Shown here one piece after another: positions 35,672 through 44,732 of a DNA stretch of 64,000 bases. Origin of the DNA: Demequina sediminis (GTDB lineage: Bacteria; Actinomycetota; Actinomycetes; Actinomycetales; Demequinaceae); the NCBI RefSeq assembly GCF_030296675.1, contig NZ_AP027736.1:1240001-1304000 (forward strand), in the 5' to 3' direction. The position numbers and the translations under genes are program-made. The notes below the pieces were generated by a model that was not told the origin of the DNA, searched no databases, and saw only the letters and a program-made list of their open reading frames with translations. Position 1 is the first letter of the stretch. Each line of letters opens with the position of its first letter.

Positions 35672-36825
35672 ACTTGCCCGGCCGCCTCCTCGATCGCGTC
35701 GAGCCCCGCGCGCAGCCAGCCGGGCAGTGCGGCGAGCGCGCCGGCACGGGCGTCGCGCGCGGAGGCGCCGTCCGCCCTCGCGGCGAGCACCGCATCGAAT
35801 GCCCTAGCAGCCGTGACGTCACCCACGCGCGGCACGAGCGTGAGGAGGCGCATCCACGCGACCTCGTCGTCAGGATTCGCGATCACCCGGAGCGCGGAGA
35901 GCACGTCGCGCACGTGCCTGCTCTCGAGCAACTTGGTGCCGCCGAAGAACACGTACGGGATGTCGTTCTCGACCAGCCGCGCCTCGATGGCCCGGCCCGA
36001 GTAGTTGGTGCGCACCAGGATGAGGTGCGTGCTCCACGGCAGCCCATCGTCGCGCGCACGGAGCAGCTCGCCCGTGATCCAACCGGCCTCGTCCTGCGGG
36101 GTCTCGAAGCTGTGCAGCTCGGGCTTGGCGCCGCTGCCGCGCACCGCGCGCAGGTGCTTGCCGTAGTGCAGCGGCGACTGCTCGAGCAGCCAGTTGCTCA
36201 GGTCGAGGATCTCCTGCGTGGACCGATAGTTGTCCTCGAGCCGCAGCACTCGCGCGCCCGGCACGCGCTCCCCGAACGAGTGGATCGACGCGAAGTCCGC
36301 CCCGCGAAAGCCGTAGATCGACTGGGCATCGTCACCCACGCAGTAGAAGCGCGTGTGCGTGACCAGCGGGTCGATGATCGCCCACTGCAGCGGGTTGGTG
36401 TCCTGCATCTCGTCGATCAGGATCTCGTCGTAGTGGCCGCCCACCCAGGCGGCGACGGCCGGATCCTTGAGACGAGCGGCACACACCGCGAGGACGTCGT
36501 CGTAGTCGAGATAGCGGCGCTCGCGCTTGCGGGCCTCGTACGCGCGCACCGCCTCGCCGAGCACCTTCGCGTCGATCTCCGCATCCGGGTGCTTGGCCGC
36601 GATCGCGTCCGCGAGCGTGCGCCGCGTGTTCCTCGCGAAGGACAGCACGCCGATGATCTGCGCCGCCTTGAGGCCCTCCACGCGCTTCCCGCGTCCGAGC
36701 ACGCCACGCATCACCTGCAGTTGGTCGTCCGCGTCGATCACGCTCCAGCCGTCGTAGCCGAACACGTCCGGGCTGGTCCGCACCTCCCTCATGGCCCACG
36801 CGTGGAAGGTCATGGCGGGCACGGG

Positions 36826-36835
36826 GGACGATGCC
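36826..36835 (+). repeat. dispersed 10-mer GGACGATGCC
   Basis: Within the uvrD-like gene, in a variable loop between Walker A and the next motif; extended to GGGGGACGATGCCC. Confidence 0.7.
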
Positions 36836-37077
36836 CTGGCCGGGTCCTGCACCCGGCTGCGGATCTCCGCGGCGGCCCTTCGCGTGAAGGTGAGCGCGAG
36901 GATGCGGTCAGGGGCGGCGCCGCCCTTGATGAGGTGGCGGATGCGCGCGACGATCGTGGTGGTCTTGCCGGTGCCCGCACCCGCGAGCACGAGGTTGTGG
37001 CTCGCGCCGGTCTCGACGGCGGCGCGCTGGGCTTGGTTGAGGCCGTCGCCGCCCTCGCTCGTGCCCGCTCCTGCCAT

Positions 37078-37090
37078 GCGCGCCAGTCTA
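37078..37090 (-). promoter_or_regulatory. leaderless promoter of the uvrD-like gene
   Basis: On the minus strand TAGACT (37090-37085) is followed by seven bases and then ATG, the spacing expected when transcription starts at the A of the start codon. No ribosome-binding site is present. Confidence 0.5.
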
Positions 37091-37206
37091 GGTGGGGGTG
37101 GGGACAGGGCCGCCTCCCCTGGCTGCGGGACCACCGCTCCGGCAGAACCCACCGCGCCCGTGCGAGGATGCCTCCACGCTGTTTCACTCCACGCTCAAAT
37201 AGGCCT

Positions 37207-37599
37207 TCACGCGACCACAGAGGGATGCCGATCCCAGATGGGCCGGATCCCCGCCTTCAACTCCGGGTACTGGGGGTCGTGCCAGATCAGCCCGTGCTTC
37301 TCCGCCAGCGCCGCGACCACAGCCGTCGCGATCCGCCACTCCGAGAAGACGGACTCGCAGTCCCACACCGGTCCGCTCGCAGCGTCGACCGCCGACCACT
37401 TCCACGGACAGCCCGGAACCCGATGATCGGGCGTCTCGGGCCAGATCGACTGCAGCTCCGCGACGAAGGCAGCCATCTTCTCGGTCGGCGGAGTCGGCGG
37501 TCCGCCAAGGTACGTGTCGGCGAGTCGCACGAAGTGGCGGTGCGCCTCGAGGTCCGAGTGCGGCATCGGACCCTCCCACACATGCAATCGATGTCCCAT
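37207..37599 (-). CDS. hypothetical protein
   Basis: A 130-residue acidic, Trp-rich protein starting MGHRLHVWEGP. The first strand (LHVWEGP) resembles the start of a widespread family of small proteins of unknown function, which favours ATG 37599 although ATG 37566 has the better ribosome-binding site (GGGAGGG). The C-terminal half has many aromatic residues and no cysteine pair, signal peptide or membrane helix. It lies alone between uvrD and the thymidine kinase gene. Confidence 0.55.
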   Translation of the reverse strand: MGHRLHVWEGPMPHSDLEAHRHFVRLADTYLGGPPTPPTEKMAAFVAELQSIWPETPDHRVPGCPWKWSAVDAASGPVWDCESVFSEWRIATAVVAALAEKHGLIWHDPQYPELKAGIRPIWDRHPSVVA

Positions 37600-37691
37600 G
37601 CGGCGACCGTAGGCAGGCCAGCAACGCCCCTTCCACGACTCACGTCAGATCTGTGGACGGCACACCCAGCGCCGTGACCCCGGAGCATCGG

Positions 37692-37769
37692 CCGCGCTTC
37701 GTGCGTGAAATGCGCGAGCGTCGCGGAACCACTCGCCGCGCTTCGTGCGTGAAATGCGCGAGCGTCGCG
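37692..37769. repeat. tandem 34-bp repeat, two copies
   Basis: Two identical 34-base units (37692-37725 and 37736-37769), each containing CGCGCTTCGTGCGTGAAAT and GCGCGAGCGTCGCG, start 44 bases apart in the gap between the hypothetical gene and tdk. Each unit has CGCGC/GCGCG ends that could pair. It may be a copy of a genome-wide intergenic repeat; only these two copies occur in this window. Confidence 0.6.
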
Positions 37770-37842
37770 CAACAACGGTCGGGGTCCGGCGGCGACGGGT
37801 CGAGCGCCCGGCGCCCGGAACCCGCCGCGCCCAAGAAGCCAA

Positions 37843-38436
37843 CTAAGAACCGTGCGCGACCGGACCCACCTTGTCGACGTAGCAGCGACCGCACAGCGAC
37901 TCGTACTCCGCGTGCTGCCCGTCGATCGCGACCTGCTCGCCGTGCGTCACAAACTGTCCGCCCACCCGGCGGCCGTTGAAGATCGCCTTCGACCCGCATC
38001 GGCAAATGGTCTTGAGCTCCTCGATCGAGTGCGAGATCTCGAGCAGACGCATCGATCCGGGGAAGGACCGCGTCGTGAAGTCGCCGCGCAGCCCGTAGCA
38101 GAGCACCGGGACGCCGTGCAGGACGGCCACCTCGAAGGCCTCGTCCACCTGGGCGGGGGTGAGGAACTGGGCCTCGTCGATGAAGACCGCGTCGATGTCC
38201 GCGTACGGCCGCAGCGCGAGCAGCCGCTCGCGCAGCGACTCCTCCGCCCCAAGCACCACGTCCACCGGACGCTCGACGCCCACGCGCGAGGACACCGACT
38301 GCCCCGCCTTGGTGTCGACTCCCGGCTTGACGATCACCGGATGCTGGTCGCGCTCCTCATAGTTGTGAGCCGCGGTCAGCAACAGCGCCGTCTTGGACGA
38401 ATTCATCGCTCCGTAGCGGAAGTACAGCTTGGCCAT
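37843..38436 (-). CDS. tdk: thymidine kinase (type II)
   Basis: A 197-residue TK1-like thymidine kinase of standard length. It has the P-loop YFRYGAMNSSKTALLL, the DEAQF box (AVFIDEAQFLTPAQVDEAF), GLRGDFTTRSFPGS and the zinc-binding pairs CRCGSKAIF and CGRCYVD. It phosphorylates thymidine to dTMP with ATP in the salvage pathway (cytoplasm). It starts nine bases after the stop of the C39-like peptidase gene on the same strand and may be read from the same transcript, though no functional link is evident. All key residues are present. Confidence 0.95.
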   Translation of the reverse strand: MAKLYFRYGAMNSSKTALLLTAAHNYEERDQHPVIVKPGVDTKAGQSVSSRVGVERPVDVVLGAEESLRERLLALRPYADIDAVFIDEAQFLTPAQVDEAFEVAVLHGVPVLCYGLRGDFTTRSFPGSMRLLEISHSIEELKTICRCGSKAIFNGRRVGGQFVTHGEQVAIDGQHAEYESLCGRCYVDKVGPVAHGS

Positions 38437-38445
38437 GCAGGAACA

Positions 38446-39495
38446 CTACTGGCGTCGCAGGAAGACGATGCCGCGGTACCCCTCCGGCCCCCACGCCACC
38501 ATGCGGTCCAGGTCCTCCGCGGCCACGGGCATCGCGTGCGTGTCGACCCACGTCTCCCCCGCCGCGTCCTCGACCCACGGGTCCTCGACCACGAACATCC
38601 CGTCGCGCGCCGCATGCGCCACGATCCAATGCGCGCCGGTCACCCCATGCATCGGAGCCTCGTCGACCAAGAGCAGCGCGACCTCGCCGCCCGTGAGGCG
38701 CGACTCGAGCTCCGCCATCGAGACGCGCTCGCGCCCCACCGGCACCCCGAGCGCCTCGGCCCGCGACAGCGACTGCTCCTGGAGCTCCGCCCGGTACTCG
38801 CGCTCGAAGCCCTCGTACCCCTCGAGCAGCACGGGGCCGTCGGCATCGAGCGCCACCTCGACGCCCGCATCGGCCCCCACGTCCTCCCGCAAGCGCACCG
38901 CGAGACCCACCGGCTCGCACGCCGGGTGGTTGGTCGCCGCGCGCCAGAAGTCGAGCTCGCGGTCGCGATCGGCCGCATCACCGGCGAAGCCCCGCGCGCC
39001 GCGTGCCTCGACCGCCATGAGTGCGGCGACCGCGCCACACGTGTAGAGCGTGGTCTGGGCGTAGTACCCGAGCTCGTCGTGCGGAAGGTCGACCAGCCAC
39101 AGTACGCCGCCACCGAACCGCTCGGTCCCCTTCGCGGCCCACGGAGAGCGCAGCGGCACGAAGCCCCGCTCGACCGCGAGCGCGGGCAGCTCCTCGCCGG
39201 GCGAGAGCTCCCACTTCACGGCCGCGTCCTGGTGCAGCCACGACGCGGCCACGACGGTGTCGAGCAGCGCACCCGCCTCCGCGAGCCCTGCCTCGGACCC
39301 GTCCCACCACAGATCGACGATCTTCACCGCGGCCGTCGCCGGGCGACCCGAGGTCAGGACCGCCGCCACCGGCGCGCCGTCGACGCGAGCCACCCGGATG
39401 GTCGGACGGTACTGGCCGCGATTCACGAGCCAACGCGCCGCCCTGTCGGGGCCGAGCGCCGCCTCCAGGGCATCGTCCCAACCGCTGGGACGCAC
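38446..39495 (-). CDS. C39-like peptidase with GNAT-like N-terminal domain
   Basis: A 349-residue protein from GTG 39495, with GGAGG four bases upstream. The N-terminal 130 residues resemble a degenerate GNAT acyltransferase fold (IRVARVDGAPVAAVLTSG, AALLDTVVAASWLHQDAAVK). The C-terminal part is a papain-like C39-type domain: YYAQTTLYTCGAVAALMAVE (catalytic Cys), GAHWIVAHAARDGMFVV (His) and EDPW (Asp). There is no signal peptide. It follows the oligopeptide transporter by 39 bases, so it probably trims or processes imported peptides, or is delivered through that system (inference). A copy of the 10-mer lies near the N-terminus. Confidence 0.7.
   Translation of the reverse strand: MRPSGWDDALEAALGPDRAARWLVNRGQYRPTIRVARVDGAPVAAVLTSGRPATAAVKIVDLWWDGSEAGLAEAGALLDTVVAASWLHQDAAVKWELSPGEELPALAVERGFVPLRSPWAAKGTERFGGGVLWLVDLPHDELGYYAQTTLYTCGAVAALMAVEARGARGFAGDAADRDRELDFWRAATNHPACEPVGLAVRLREDVGADAGVEVALDADGPVLLEGYEGFEREYRAELQEQSLSRAEALGVPVGRERVSMAELESRLTGGEVALLLVDEAPMHGVTGAHWIVAHAARDGMFVVEDPWVEDAAGETWVDTHAMPVAAEDLDRMVAWGPEGYRGIVFLRRQ
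39469..39478 (-). repeat. dispersed 10-mer GGACGATGCC
   Basis: At codons 6-9 of the C39-like gene, encoding Trp-Asp-Asp-Ala with GAC-GAT. Confidence 0.7.
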
Positions 39496-39534
39496 GGGGC
39501 CTCCGGCCGCGCGGGTGCACTGAATCCAGACACG

Positions 39535-41100
39535 TCATTCCCTCCCGATTTGAGGCGCCGTGTTCTCACGGAGCGCCGCCGCCACCAACAGGCGGGTGTA
39601 TTCATGCGTGGGCGCCGTGAGGACGTCACGGCACTCTCCGCGTTCGACCACGCGGCCGTTCCACATCACCACCACGGAATCCGCGATCATCCGCACCACC
39701 GCGAGGTCGTGCGAGATGAACATCACCGCGATCCCGAGCTCGTCGCGCAGCCCCGCGAGCAGCCGCAGGATGTCCGCCTGCACCGACACGTCGAGCGCGG
39801 ACACCGACTCATCGCAGATCAGCAGCCGTGGCCGGGGCGCGAGCGCGCGCGCAATCGCCACCCGCTGACGCTGCCCTCCCGACAACTGCGCGGGGCGCTT
39901 GCGCACGAACTGCGCCGGCAGCCCCACCGTCTCGAGCAGCCCGTCCACCTCGGACGCGTCCCGTCCGGCGACGCGCAGCGCCTCCGCGAGGATCGCGCCC
40001 ACGCTCATCATCGGGTTGAGCGACGAGTACGGGTCCTGAAAGACGATCTGCATCTGGTCGGGAGTGCGCGAGGCTCGCCCGGGGGCCAGCGCCACGCCGT
40101 CGATCGAGATGGTGCCGCCGTCCTCGTGCTCGAGGCCCGCCACGCAGCGCGCGAGCGTGGACTTGCCCGAGCCGGACTCGCCCACGATCCCCAGGATCTC
40201 CCCGCGGGACACATCGAGGCTGACGTCGTCGAGCACCCGATGAGTGCCGAATGACTTCTCGAGGCCCATGACGCGCACCACGAGCTCGCCCTCGACCGGC
40301 TGCGCCGGCGACAGGCGCGTGCCGCTTTGCGCCGCGACCACGGGATCCGCCTCGATCAGCGCCCCGGTGTACGGGTGGCTGGGAGCGGCGAGCACCGAGG
40401 CGGTCTCGCCGCGCTCCACGACATGGCCCTCGCGCATCACGAGCACCTGATCCGTGCGCCCGCGCACCACGCCCAGGTCGTGGCTGATGAGGATCACGGA
40501 CAGCCTGCGCTCAACCTGAACCGCGCGCAGCAAGTCCAGGATCTCCGCCTGGTTGGACGCGTCGAGCGCCGTCGTGGGCTCGTCCGCGATGAGCAGCTGC
40601 GGATCCGACGCCAGCGCGGCCGCGATCGCGACCCGCTGGCGCATCCCGCCCGACAGCTGATGCGGATACGCGCGCGCCGCACGGGCCGGGAGCTTGACCT
40701 CGGCGAGCCGGGCCTCGACGACGGCGTCGCGTTCGCTCCGTGCGAGCCTGGAGCCGGTGGCGGCCTCGACGGTCCACGCGATCTGATCGCCGCACCGATG
40801 CACGGGAGACAGGCTCGTGAACGGGTCCTGGAGCAGCAACGATGCCGTGCGGCCGCGGATGGCGCGCCACGCCGACTCGCCGCCCGCGAGCGGCAGTGCC
40901 ACGCCACCCACCTCCGCGGCGCCGGTGGCCGTGAAGCCGCGCGGGAGCAGCCCGACGAGGCTCTTCGCGGTGAGGGTCTTGCCCGAGCCCGATTCGCCGA
41001 TCAGCGCGAGCGTCGCGCCCGGCTCGACGGTCGCGGACAGCGGCTCGACCATGACCCCCGCGGGGCCCACCACCGACAGTTCCGAGATGCGCACGGTCAT
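39535..41100 (-). CDS. oligopeptide ABC transporter, fused OppD-OppF ATPases
   Basis: A 521-residue tandem ATPase in one chain. The first cassette has [20 protein letters not shown] (Walker A), [12 protein letters not shown] (signature) and [13 protein letters not shown] (Walker B). The second has [34 protein letters not shown] and [13 protein letters not shown]. The Leu-Leu-Ile-Cys-Asp-Glu version of Walker B in the second half is normal for OppF. It powers peptide import through the two permeases. ATG 41100 overlaps the oppC stop (ATGA). Last transporter gene of the operon, followed by the C39-like peptidase. Confidence 0.93.
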   Translation of the reverse strand: MTVRISELSVVGPAGVMVEPLSATVEPGATLALIGESGSGKTLTAKSLVGLLPRGFTATGAAEVGGVALPLAGGESAWRAIRGRTASLLLQDPFTSLSPVHRCGDQIAWTVEAATGSRLARSERDAVVEARLAEVKLPARAARAYPHQLSGGMRQRVAIAAALASDPQLLIADEPTTALDASNQAEILDLLRAVQVERRLSVILISHDLGVVRGRTDQVLVMREGHVVERGETASVLAAPSHPYTGALIEADPVVAAQSGTRLSPAQPVEGELVVRVMGLEKSFGTHRVLDDVSLDVSRGEILGIVGESGSGKSTLARCVAGLEHEDGGTISIDGVALAPGRASRTPDQMQIVFQDPYSSLNPMMSVGAILAEALRVAGRDASEVDGLLETVGLPAQFVRKRPAQLSGGQRQRVAIARALAPRPRLLICDESVSALDVSVQADILRLLAGLRDELGIAVMFISHDLAVVRMIADSVVVMWNGRVVERGECRDVLTAPTHEYTRLLVAAALRENTAPQIGRE

Positions 41101-41996
41101 CGCACGTCCTCCCCCACGCGGGACAGCCGCTGGCCGATCCAGTCGCCCACGAGGTTCGCCGCGACCGCGACCACCACGATGAGCAGTGCAGGCATGAACA
41201 CCGCGGCCGGGTTGACGAACATGATCGCGCGGCCGTCGGTGAGCTGGCGGCCCCAGTCGGCGATGCCGGGCGAGACGCCCACGCCGAGGAACGACAGCGA
41301 CGAGAACGCGACCAGCGCGAACGCCACGTTGAGCATCGCGTTGGTCACGACCAGGCTCGTGACGTTGGGCAGGATGTGGCGGAACATCACGCGCCAGCGC
41401 GACAGCGACAGCATCTGCGCGGCCTCGATGTACGGCCGCGCGGACTGCTCGAGCACGCCCGCCCTCACGATGCGGATGTCGGACGGCGAGAACAGCACGA
41501 TGAGCAGCACCACGGTCACCCAGTAGCCGCCGCCGAACACGCCGGAGACCACGATCGCGGCGAGCAGCACGGGCAGCGCGAGCAACAGGTCGGTCCAGCG
41601 GCTCACCGCGAAGTCGATCCAGCCGCGCTGATACCCCGCGAGCGTGCCGAGCACGACGCCGCACGCCATCGACCCCAGCGCGACAATCACCGGCCCGAGC
41701 AGCGCGGAGCGCGCCCCCGCGACGGACATCTGCAGCACGTCGCGGCCCAACTCGTCGGTGCCGAGCGGATGGCCGGGAGAGCCGGGCGGCAGCTGCGACG
41801 CGAGGATGTCCTGCGTCATGGCATCGGGAAAGATCAGCGAGCCGAACGCCGCCGCGCCGAACGCGATCCCCAGCACGAGCAGCGCCAGGGCGACCAGGAC
41901 CGGCCGGCGACGGCGCGGGCGCCGTGCGCTCGGGCCGCGCAGCGCGGGCGGCTGTGGGGAGGTGGTGAGGGACGATGCCCCGAGCGGCTGGGTCAT
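41097..41996 (-). CDS. oligopeptide ABC transporter permease (OppC/DppC type)
   Basis: A 299-residue inner-membrane permease with about six membrane helices. The N-terminal cytosolic segment is Pro/Arg-rich. The LGTDELGRDVLQMSVAGAR motif before the second helix is diagnostic of DppC/OppC, and the EAA loop (YIEAAQMLSLSRWRVMFRHI) contacts the ATPase. It overlaps oppB and the ATPase gene by four bases each. A copy of the 10-mer lies in the N-terminal tail. It pairs with the OppB-type permease to form the channel. Confidence 0.93.
   Translation of the reverse strand: MTQPLGASSLTTSPQPPALRGPSARRPRRRRPVLVALALLVLGIAFGAAAFGSLIFPDAMTQDILASQLPPGSPGHPLGTDELGRDVLQMSVAGARSALLGPVIVALGSMACGVVLGTLAGYQRGWIDFAVSRWTDLLLALPVLLAAIVVSGVFGGGYWVTVVLLIVLFSPSDIRIVRAGVLEQSARPYIEAAQMLSLSRWRVMFRHILPNVTSLVVTNAMLNVAFALVAFSSLSFLGVGVSPGIADWGRQLTDGRAIMFVNPAAVFMPALLIVVVAVAANLVGDWIGQRLSRVGEDVR
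41970..41979 (+). repeat. dispersed 10-mer GGACGATGCC
   Basis: In the N-terminal tail of the oppC-type gene (encodes Gly-Ala-Ser-Ser); extended to GGGACGATGCCCC. Confidence 0.75.
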
Positions 41997-42988
41997 GACG
42001 CGGCTCCCATCTGACGGCGCACCCGAGGATCGAGCAGCAGGTAGGCGACGTCGGCCAGCAGGGCGATCACCGCGATCACCGCCGCGACGAAGAGCGTGAG
42101 GGACTGCACCACGGGCAGGTCCTTGAACAGGACCGAGTCCTGCAGCAGCGTCCCGAGCCCCGGCAGCGCGAACGTCGTCTCGGCGAGCACGGTCCCTCCC
42201 ACGAGGAAGGTCAACACCAGGCTCGCTCCCGTGACGATCGGGATCGCGGCGTTGCGCAGCGCGAGGCGGTTGACGACGCGCGGGCTGAGCCCGCGCGCCC
42301 GCGCGAACGTCACGTAGTCGGACTCGAGCTCGCGCAGCATCGCGGTGCGCGTGAGCTTGACGATGATCGCGCCCAGCCCGAGCGCGAGCGTCACCGCGGG
42401 CAGCACCAGGTGTCGGAGCGTGTCGAGACCGCCGTCGCCCCCGCCGTAGATCGGGAAGATCGGCACGTAGTACGCGAACAAGTAGAGCAGCACGAGTCCC
42501 ACGGCGAACGTGGGGGCGCTGAGGCCGAGCACCGCGAGGGCGCCGCCGATGCGGTCGAGCCACCCGCCGGCCTTGACCGCGCTGCGCACGCCCAGCGGCA
42601 CCGCGACGGCGACCGCGATGAGGAACGCGAGCGCGCTGAGGGCCGCGGTGAGCGGCAGGCGGTCGCCGATCGCGTCGATGACGGGCACCTGGAGGCGGAT
42701 CGACTGGCCCAGGTCGCCGGTCAGGACGCCGCCGAGCCAGTGCAGGTACTGCTCGACCACCGAGTCGTCGAGGCGGTACTGTTCGCGCACCGCGGCGATC
42801 GCCTCCGGCGTCGACGGCCGGTTGCCCAGCAGGTTCTTCACGAGGTCGCCCGGCGCGAGGTACATCATCGCGAAGACCACCATCGACAGCACCCACAGGA
42901 CGCCGAGCACGCCGAGCACGCGCACCGCCACCATGCGGCCCAGGGGCCACCGGCGGGGTGCGCGTGCTCGCGTGGCGAGGAGGCTCAC
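41993..42988 (-). CDS. oligopeptide ABC transporter permease (OppB/DppB type)
   Basis: A 331-residue permease with about six membrane helices. DppB-type features are MMYLAPGDLVKNLLGNRP near the N-terminus, YRLDDSVVEQYLHWLGGVL and GDLGQSIRLQVPV. The EAA loop (YVTFARARGLSPRVVNRLAL) follows later. I take GTG 42988, preceded by GGGGGAG about eight bases upstream. It starts five bases after the binding-protein stop and overlaps the next permease by four bases. Confidence 0.92.
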   Translation of the reverse strand: MSLLATRARAPRRWPLGRMVAVRVLGVLGVLWVLSMVVFAMMYLAPGDLVKNLLGNRPSTPEAIAAVREQYRLDDSVVEQYLHWLGGVLTGDLGQSIRLQVPVIDAIGDRLPLTAALSALAFLIAVAVAVPLGVRSAVKAGGWLDRIGGALAVLGLSAPTFAVGLVLLYLFAYYVPIFPIYGGGDGGLDTLRHLVLPAVTLALGLGAIIVKLTRTAMLRELESDYVTFARARGLSPRVVNRLALRNAAIPIVTGASLVLTFLVGGTVLAETTFALPGLGTLLQDSVLFKDLPVVQSLTLFVAAVIAVIALLADVAYLLLDPRVRRQMGAAS

Positions 42989-42993
42989 TCCTG

Positions 42994-44619
42994 CTACTCC
43001 CCCGCGCGGTACAGCTGCGTGGGCCACGTCGACACGAAGGTGAACGGGCTGAAGTCCGTCACCCCCAGGTCGTTCGCGAAGCCGGTCGCGGACTGACCCC
43101 ACCACAGCGGGATGTTGATCGCGTCCTCGGCCTGGAGGGTCTCCGCCTCGACCAGCAGGTCGATGCGCGCGGCGGGGTCCGTCTCCGCGCCCACCTGGCT
43201 CAGCAGCTCGAGCACCTCGGCGTTGTCGTACTGCGCCGGGTTGCCCGCACCGATCAGGTACGTGGGGATCTCGGCCGGGTCGCCCAGCGTCGAGAAGTAC
43301 CACATGTAGTTGAGGCCGTACCCGGCGGACGGGTCGAGGCTCGCGAGCCACTCCTCGATGGGCACCTCGCGCACGTTGAGCGTGATGCCCACCTCGGCAA
43401 GGTCCTGCGCGAGGGCCTGAGCCGCCGTGCCGAGCTGCGGTCCGGTGTTGGGCGTGAGGATCTCCGTCGTGAAGCCCTCGGGCACGCTCGACTCCGCGAG
43501 CGCGGCCTTGGCCGCCTCGAGGTCGTACTCCCACTGCGGGATGGTCGCGAGCAGGGCCCGCGCGTCCTCGGGGCTGTGCACCGAGGTCAGCGACTCGGGC
43601 GTCATGATCGCGGTGGCCGCCTCGCCGTGGCCGTCGAGCAGCGTGCTGACGAACGCGTCACGGTTGACGGCGTGGGCGATCGCCTGGCGCACCGCCGGGT
43701 CATCGAAGGGTGCCACGCCGATGTTGAAGTAGAGCCCCACGTAGCTGAGGTCGTTGACGTACGTGACCCGCATGTCGTCGAGAGCCTCCCACTGGGCGGC
43801 CTGCGCGAACGGCACGTTGAACGCGATGTCGACGTCGCCCGACTGCGCGGCGAGCAGTCGCGTCGACTCGTCGGAGATGAAGTCCACGCGGATCGACTTC
43901 ACGGCGGGCAGCTCTCCCCACCACGTGTCGACGCGTTCGAACGCGACGTGCGAGTCGGGCACGAACTCGGTGACCTGGTACGGGCCGGAGCCGAGCAGCA
44001 GCGAGGTCGACGTGCCGACGTCGCCGCCGTGCTCCTCCCAGAACGCCTGCGACGTGATGAACGCGGCGCCGGCCGAGGTCATGTTCGCCGCGAACGCGGC
44101 GTCGGGCTCGAGCAGGCGGATCGTCACCTGCGCGTCGCCCGACTTCTCGATCGTGTCGACGTTGGTGAGGTAATACGCCAACCCGGGCGACTGCGTCTCG
44201 TCACGCGCCATCTCGAGGCTGAACACCACGTCGTCGGCCGTGACCGGGGTGCCGTCCTGGAACACGGCATCGTCCCTGAGGTCGAACACGTAGGTGACGG
44301 GGTCGGGCTGCTCCCACGACTCGGCGAGCCCGGGCTGCAGGGCGCCGTCCGCGTCGATCGACAGCAGGCCCTCCTGCGTGACCGCCGCGATGTAGTAGTT
44401 GAGGATTCCCGACTCCTGGCCCACGTAGAGGCTCGACAGCGACCCGGGCAGGGCGACGGTGATCGACTCGATCTCCTCGCCGGTGTCCTCACCGATCACC
44501 ACGTCGGGCGTGGCGGAGGGTTCGGACTCGGAGGTGGGGGTGCAGCCCGCCAGGGCGAGCGCGCCCGCGGCGGTGGCGACGGCGACGCGCGCGAGCGTGC
44601 CGGTGGAGGTGAGTGCCAT
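42994..44619 (-). CDS. peptide-binding lipoprotein of the ABC transporter
   Basis: A 541-residue extracytoplasmic solute-binding protein (SBP family 5). It has a lipoprotein signal peptide with lipobox ALALAGC (cleavage before Cys), then LSSLYVGQESGILNYYIAAV, the domain-I region GPYQVTEFVPDSHVAFER and QAIAHAVNRDAFVSTLLDGH, all typical of DppA/OppA. It captures peptides outside the membrane and delivers them to the permeases. ATG 44619 has GAGGAG about eight bases upstream. The frame is open back into the LysR gene (see that entry). The ligand is unknown; the C39-like peptidase suggests a peptide. Confidence 0.93.
   Translation of the reverse strand: MALTSTGTLARVAVATAAGALALAGCTPTSESEPSATPDVVIGEDTGEEIESITVALPGSLSSLYVGQESGILNYYIAAVTQEGLLSIDADGALQPGLAESWEQPDPVTYVFDLRDDAVFQDGTPVTADDVVFSLEMARDETQSPGLAYYLTNVDTIEKSGDAQVTIRLLEPDAAFAANMTSAGAAFITSQAFWEEHGGDVGTSTSLLLGSGPYQVTEFVPDSHVAFERVDTWWGELPAVKSIRVDFISDESTRLLAAQSGDVDIAFNVPFAQAAQWEALDDMRVTYVNDLSYVGLYFNIGVAPFDDPAVRQAIAHAVNRDAFVSTLLDGHGEAATAIMTPESLTSVHSPEDARALLATIPQWEYDLEAAKAALAESSVPEGFTTEILTPNTGPQLGTAAQALAQDLAEVGITLNVREVPIEEWLASLDPSAGYGLNYMWYFSTLGDPAEIPTYLIGAGNPAQYDNAEVLELLSQVGAETDPAARIDLLVEAETLQAEDAINIPLWWGQSATGFANDLGVTDFSPFTFVSTWPTQLYRAGE
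44266..44275 (-). repeat. dispersed 10-mer GGACGATGCC
   Basis: Within the binding-protein gene, encoding Arg-Asp-Asp-Ala-Val with GAC-GAT. Confidence 0.7.
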
Positions 44620-44732
44620 GGTGGGTGTCTCCTCGGGGTGGGTAGGAACGATGCCGACTCCGGCCAGGGACGCGAAGCGCGCCCGGTGGCCGGCACTGCG
44701 ACGGCGGGCGTCGAGGGTGGCCTCGACGGCGA

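Larger units (their letters stand above)
35072..37077 (-). pseudogene. UvrD-like superfamily 1 helicase, frameshifted
   Basis: Two frames form a protein of about 668 residues. The first covers nearly all motifs: NQAQRAAVETGASHNLVLAG, AGTGKTTTIVARIRHL (Walker A), LALTFTRRAA, ILIDEMQDTNPLQ (Walker B), CVGDDAQSIYGFRGAD, LEDNYRSTQEIL and VIVSTVHSAKGLERD. The second supplies the last motif, ERRVLYVALTRARDRLAVTR, and a short tail. They meet at 35378-35379, where one G is missing on the plus strand; restoring it gives AYPSSARSLGDVNELEEE. Without the last motif the ATPase would be dead. ATG 37077 has a TAGACT box seven bases upstream and no ribosome-binding site, so it is probably leaderless. It is a 3'-5' DNA helicase of the PcrA/Rep type in repair. 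Confidence 0.85.
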
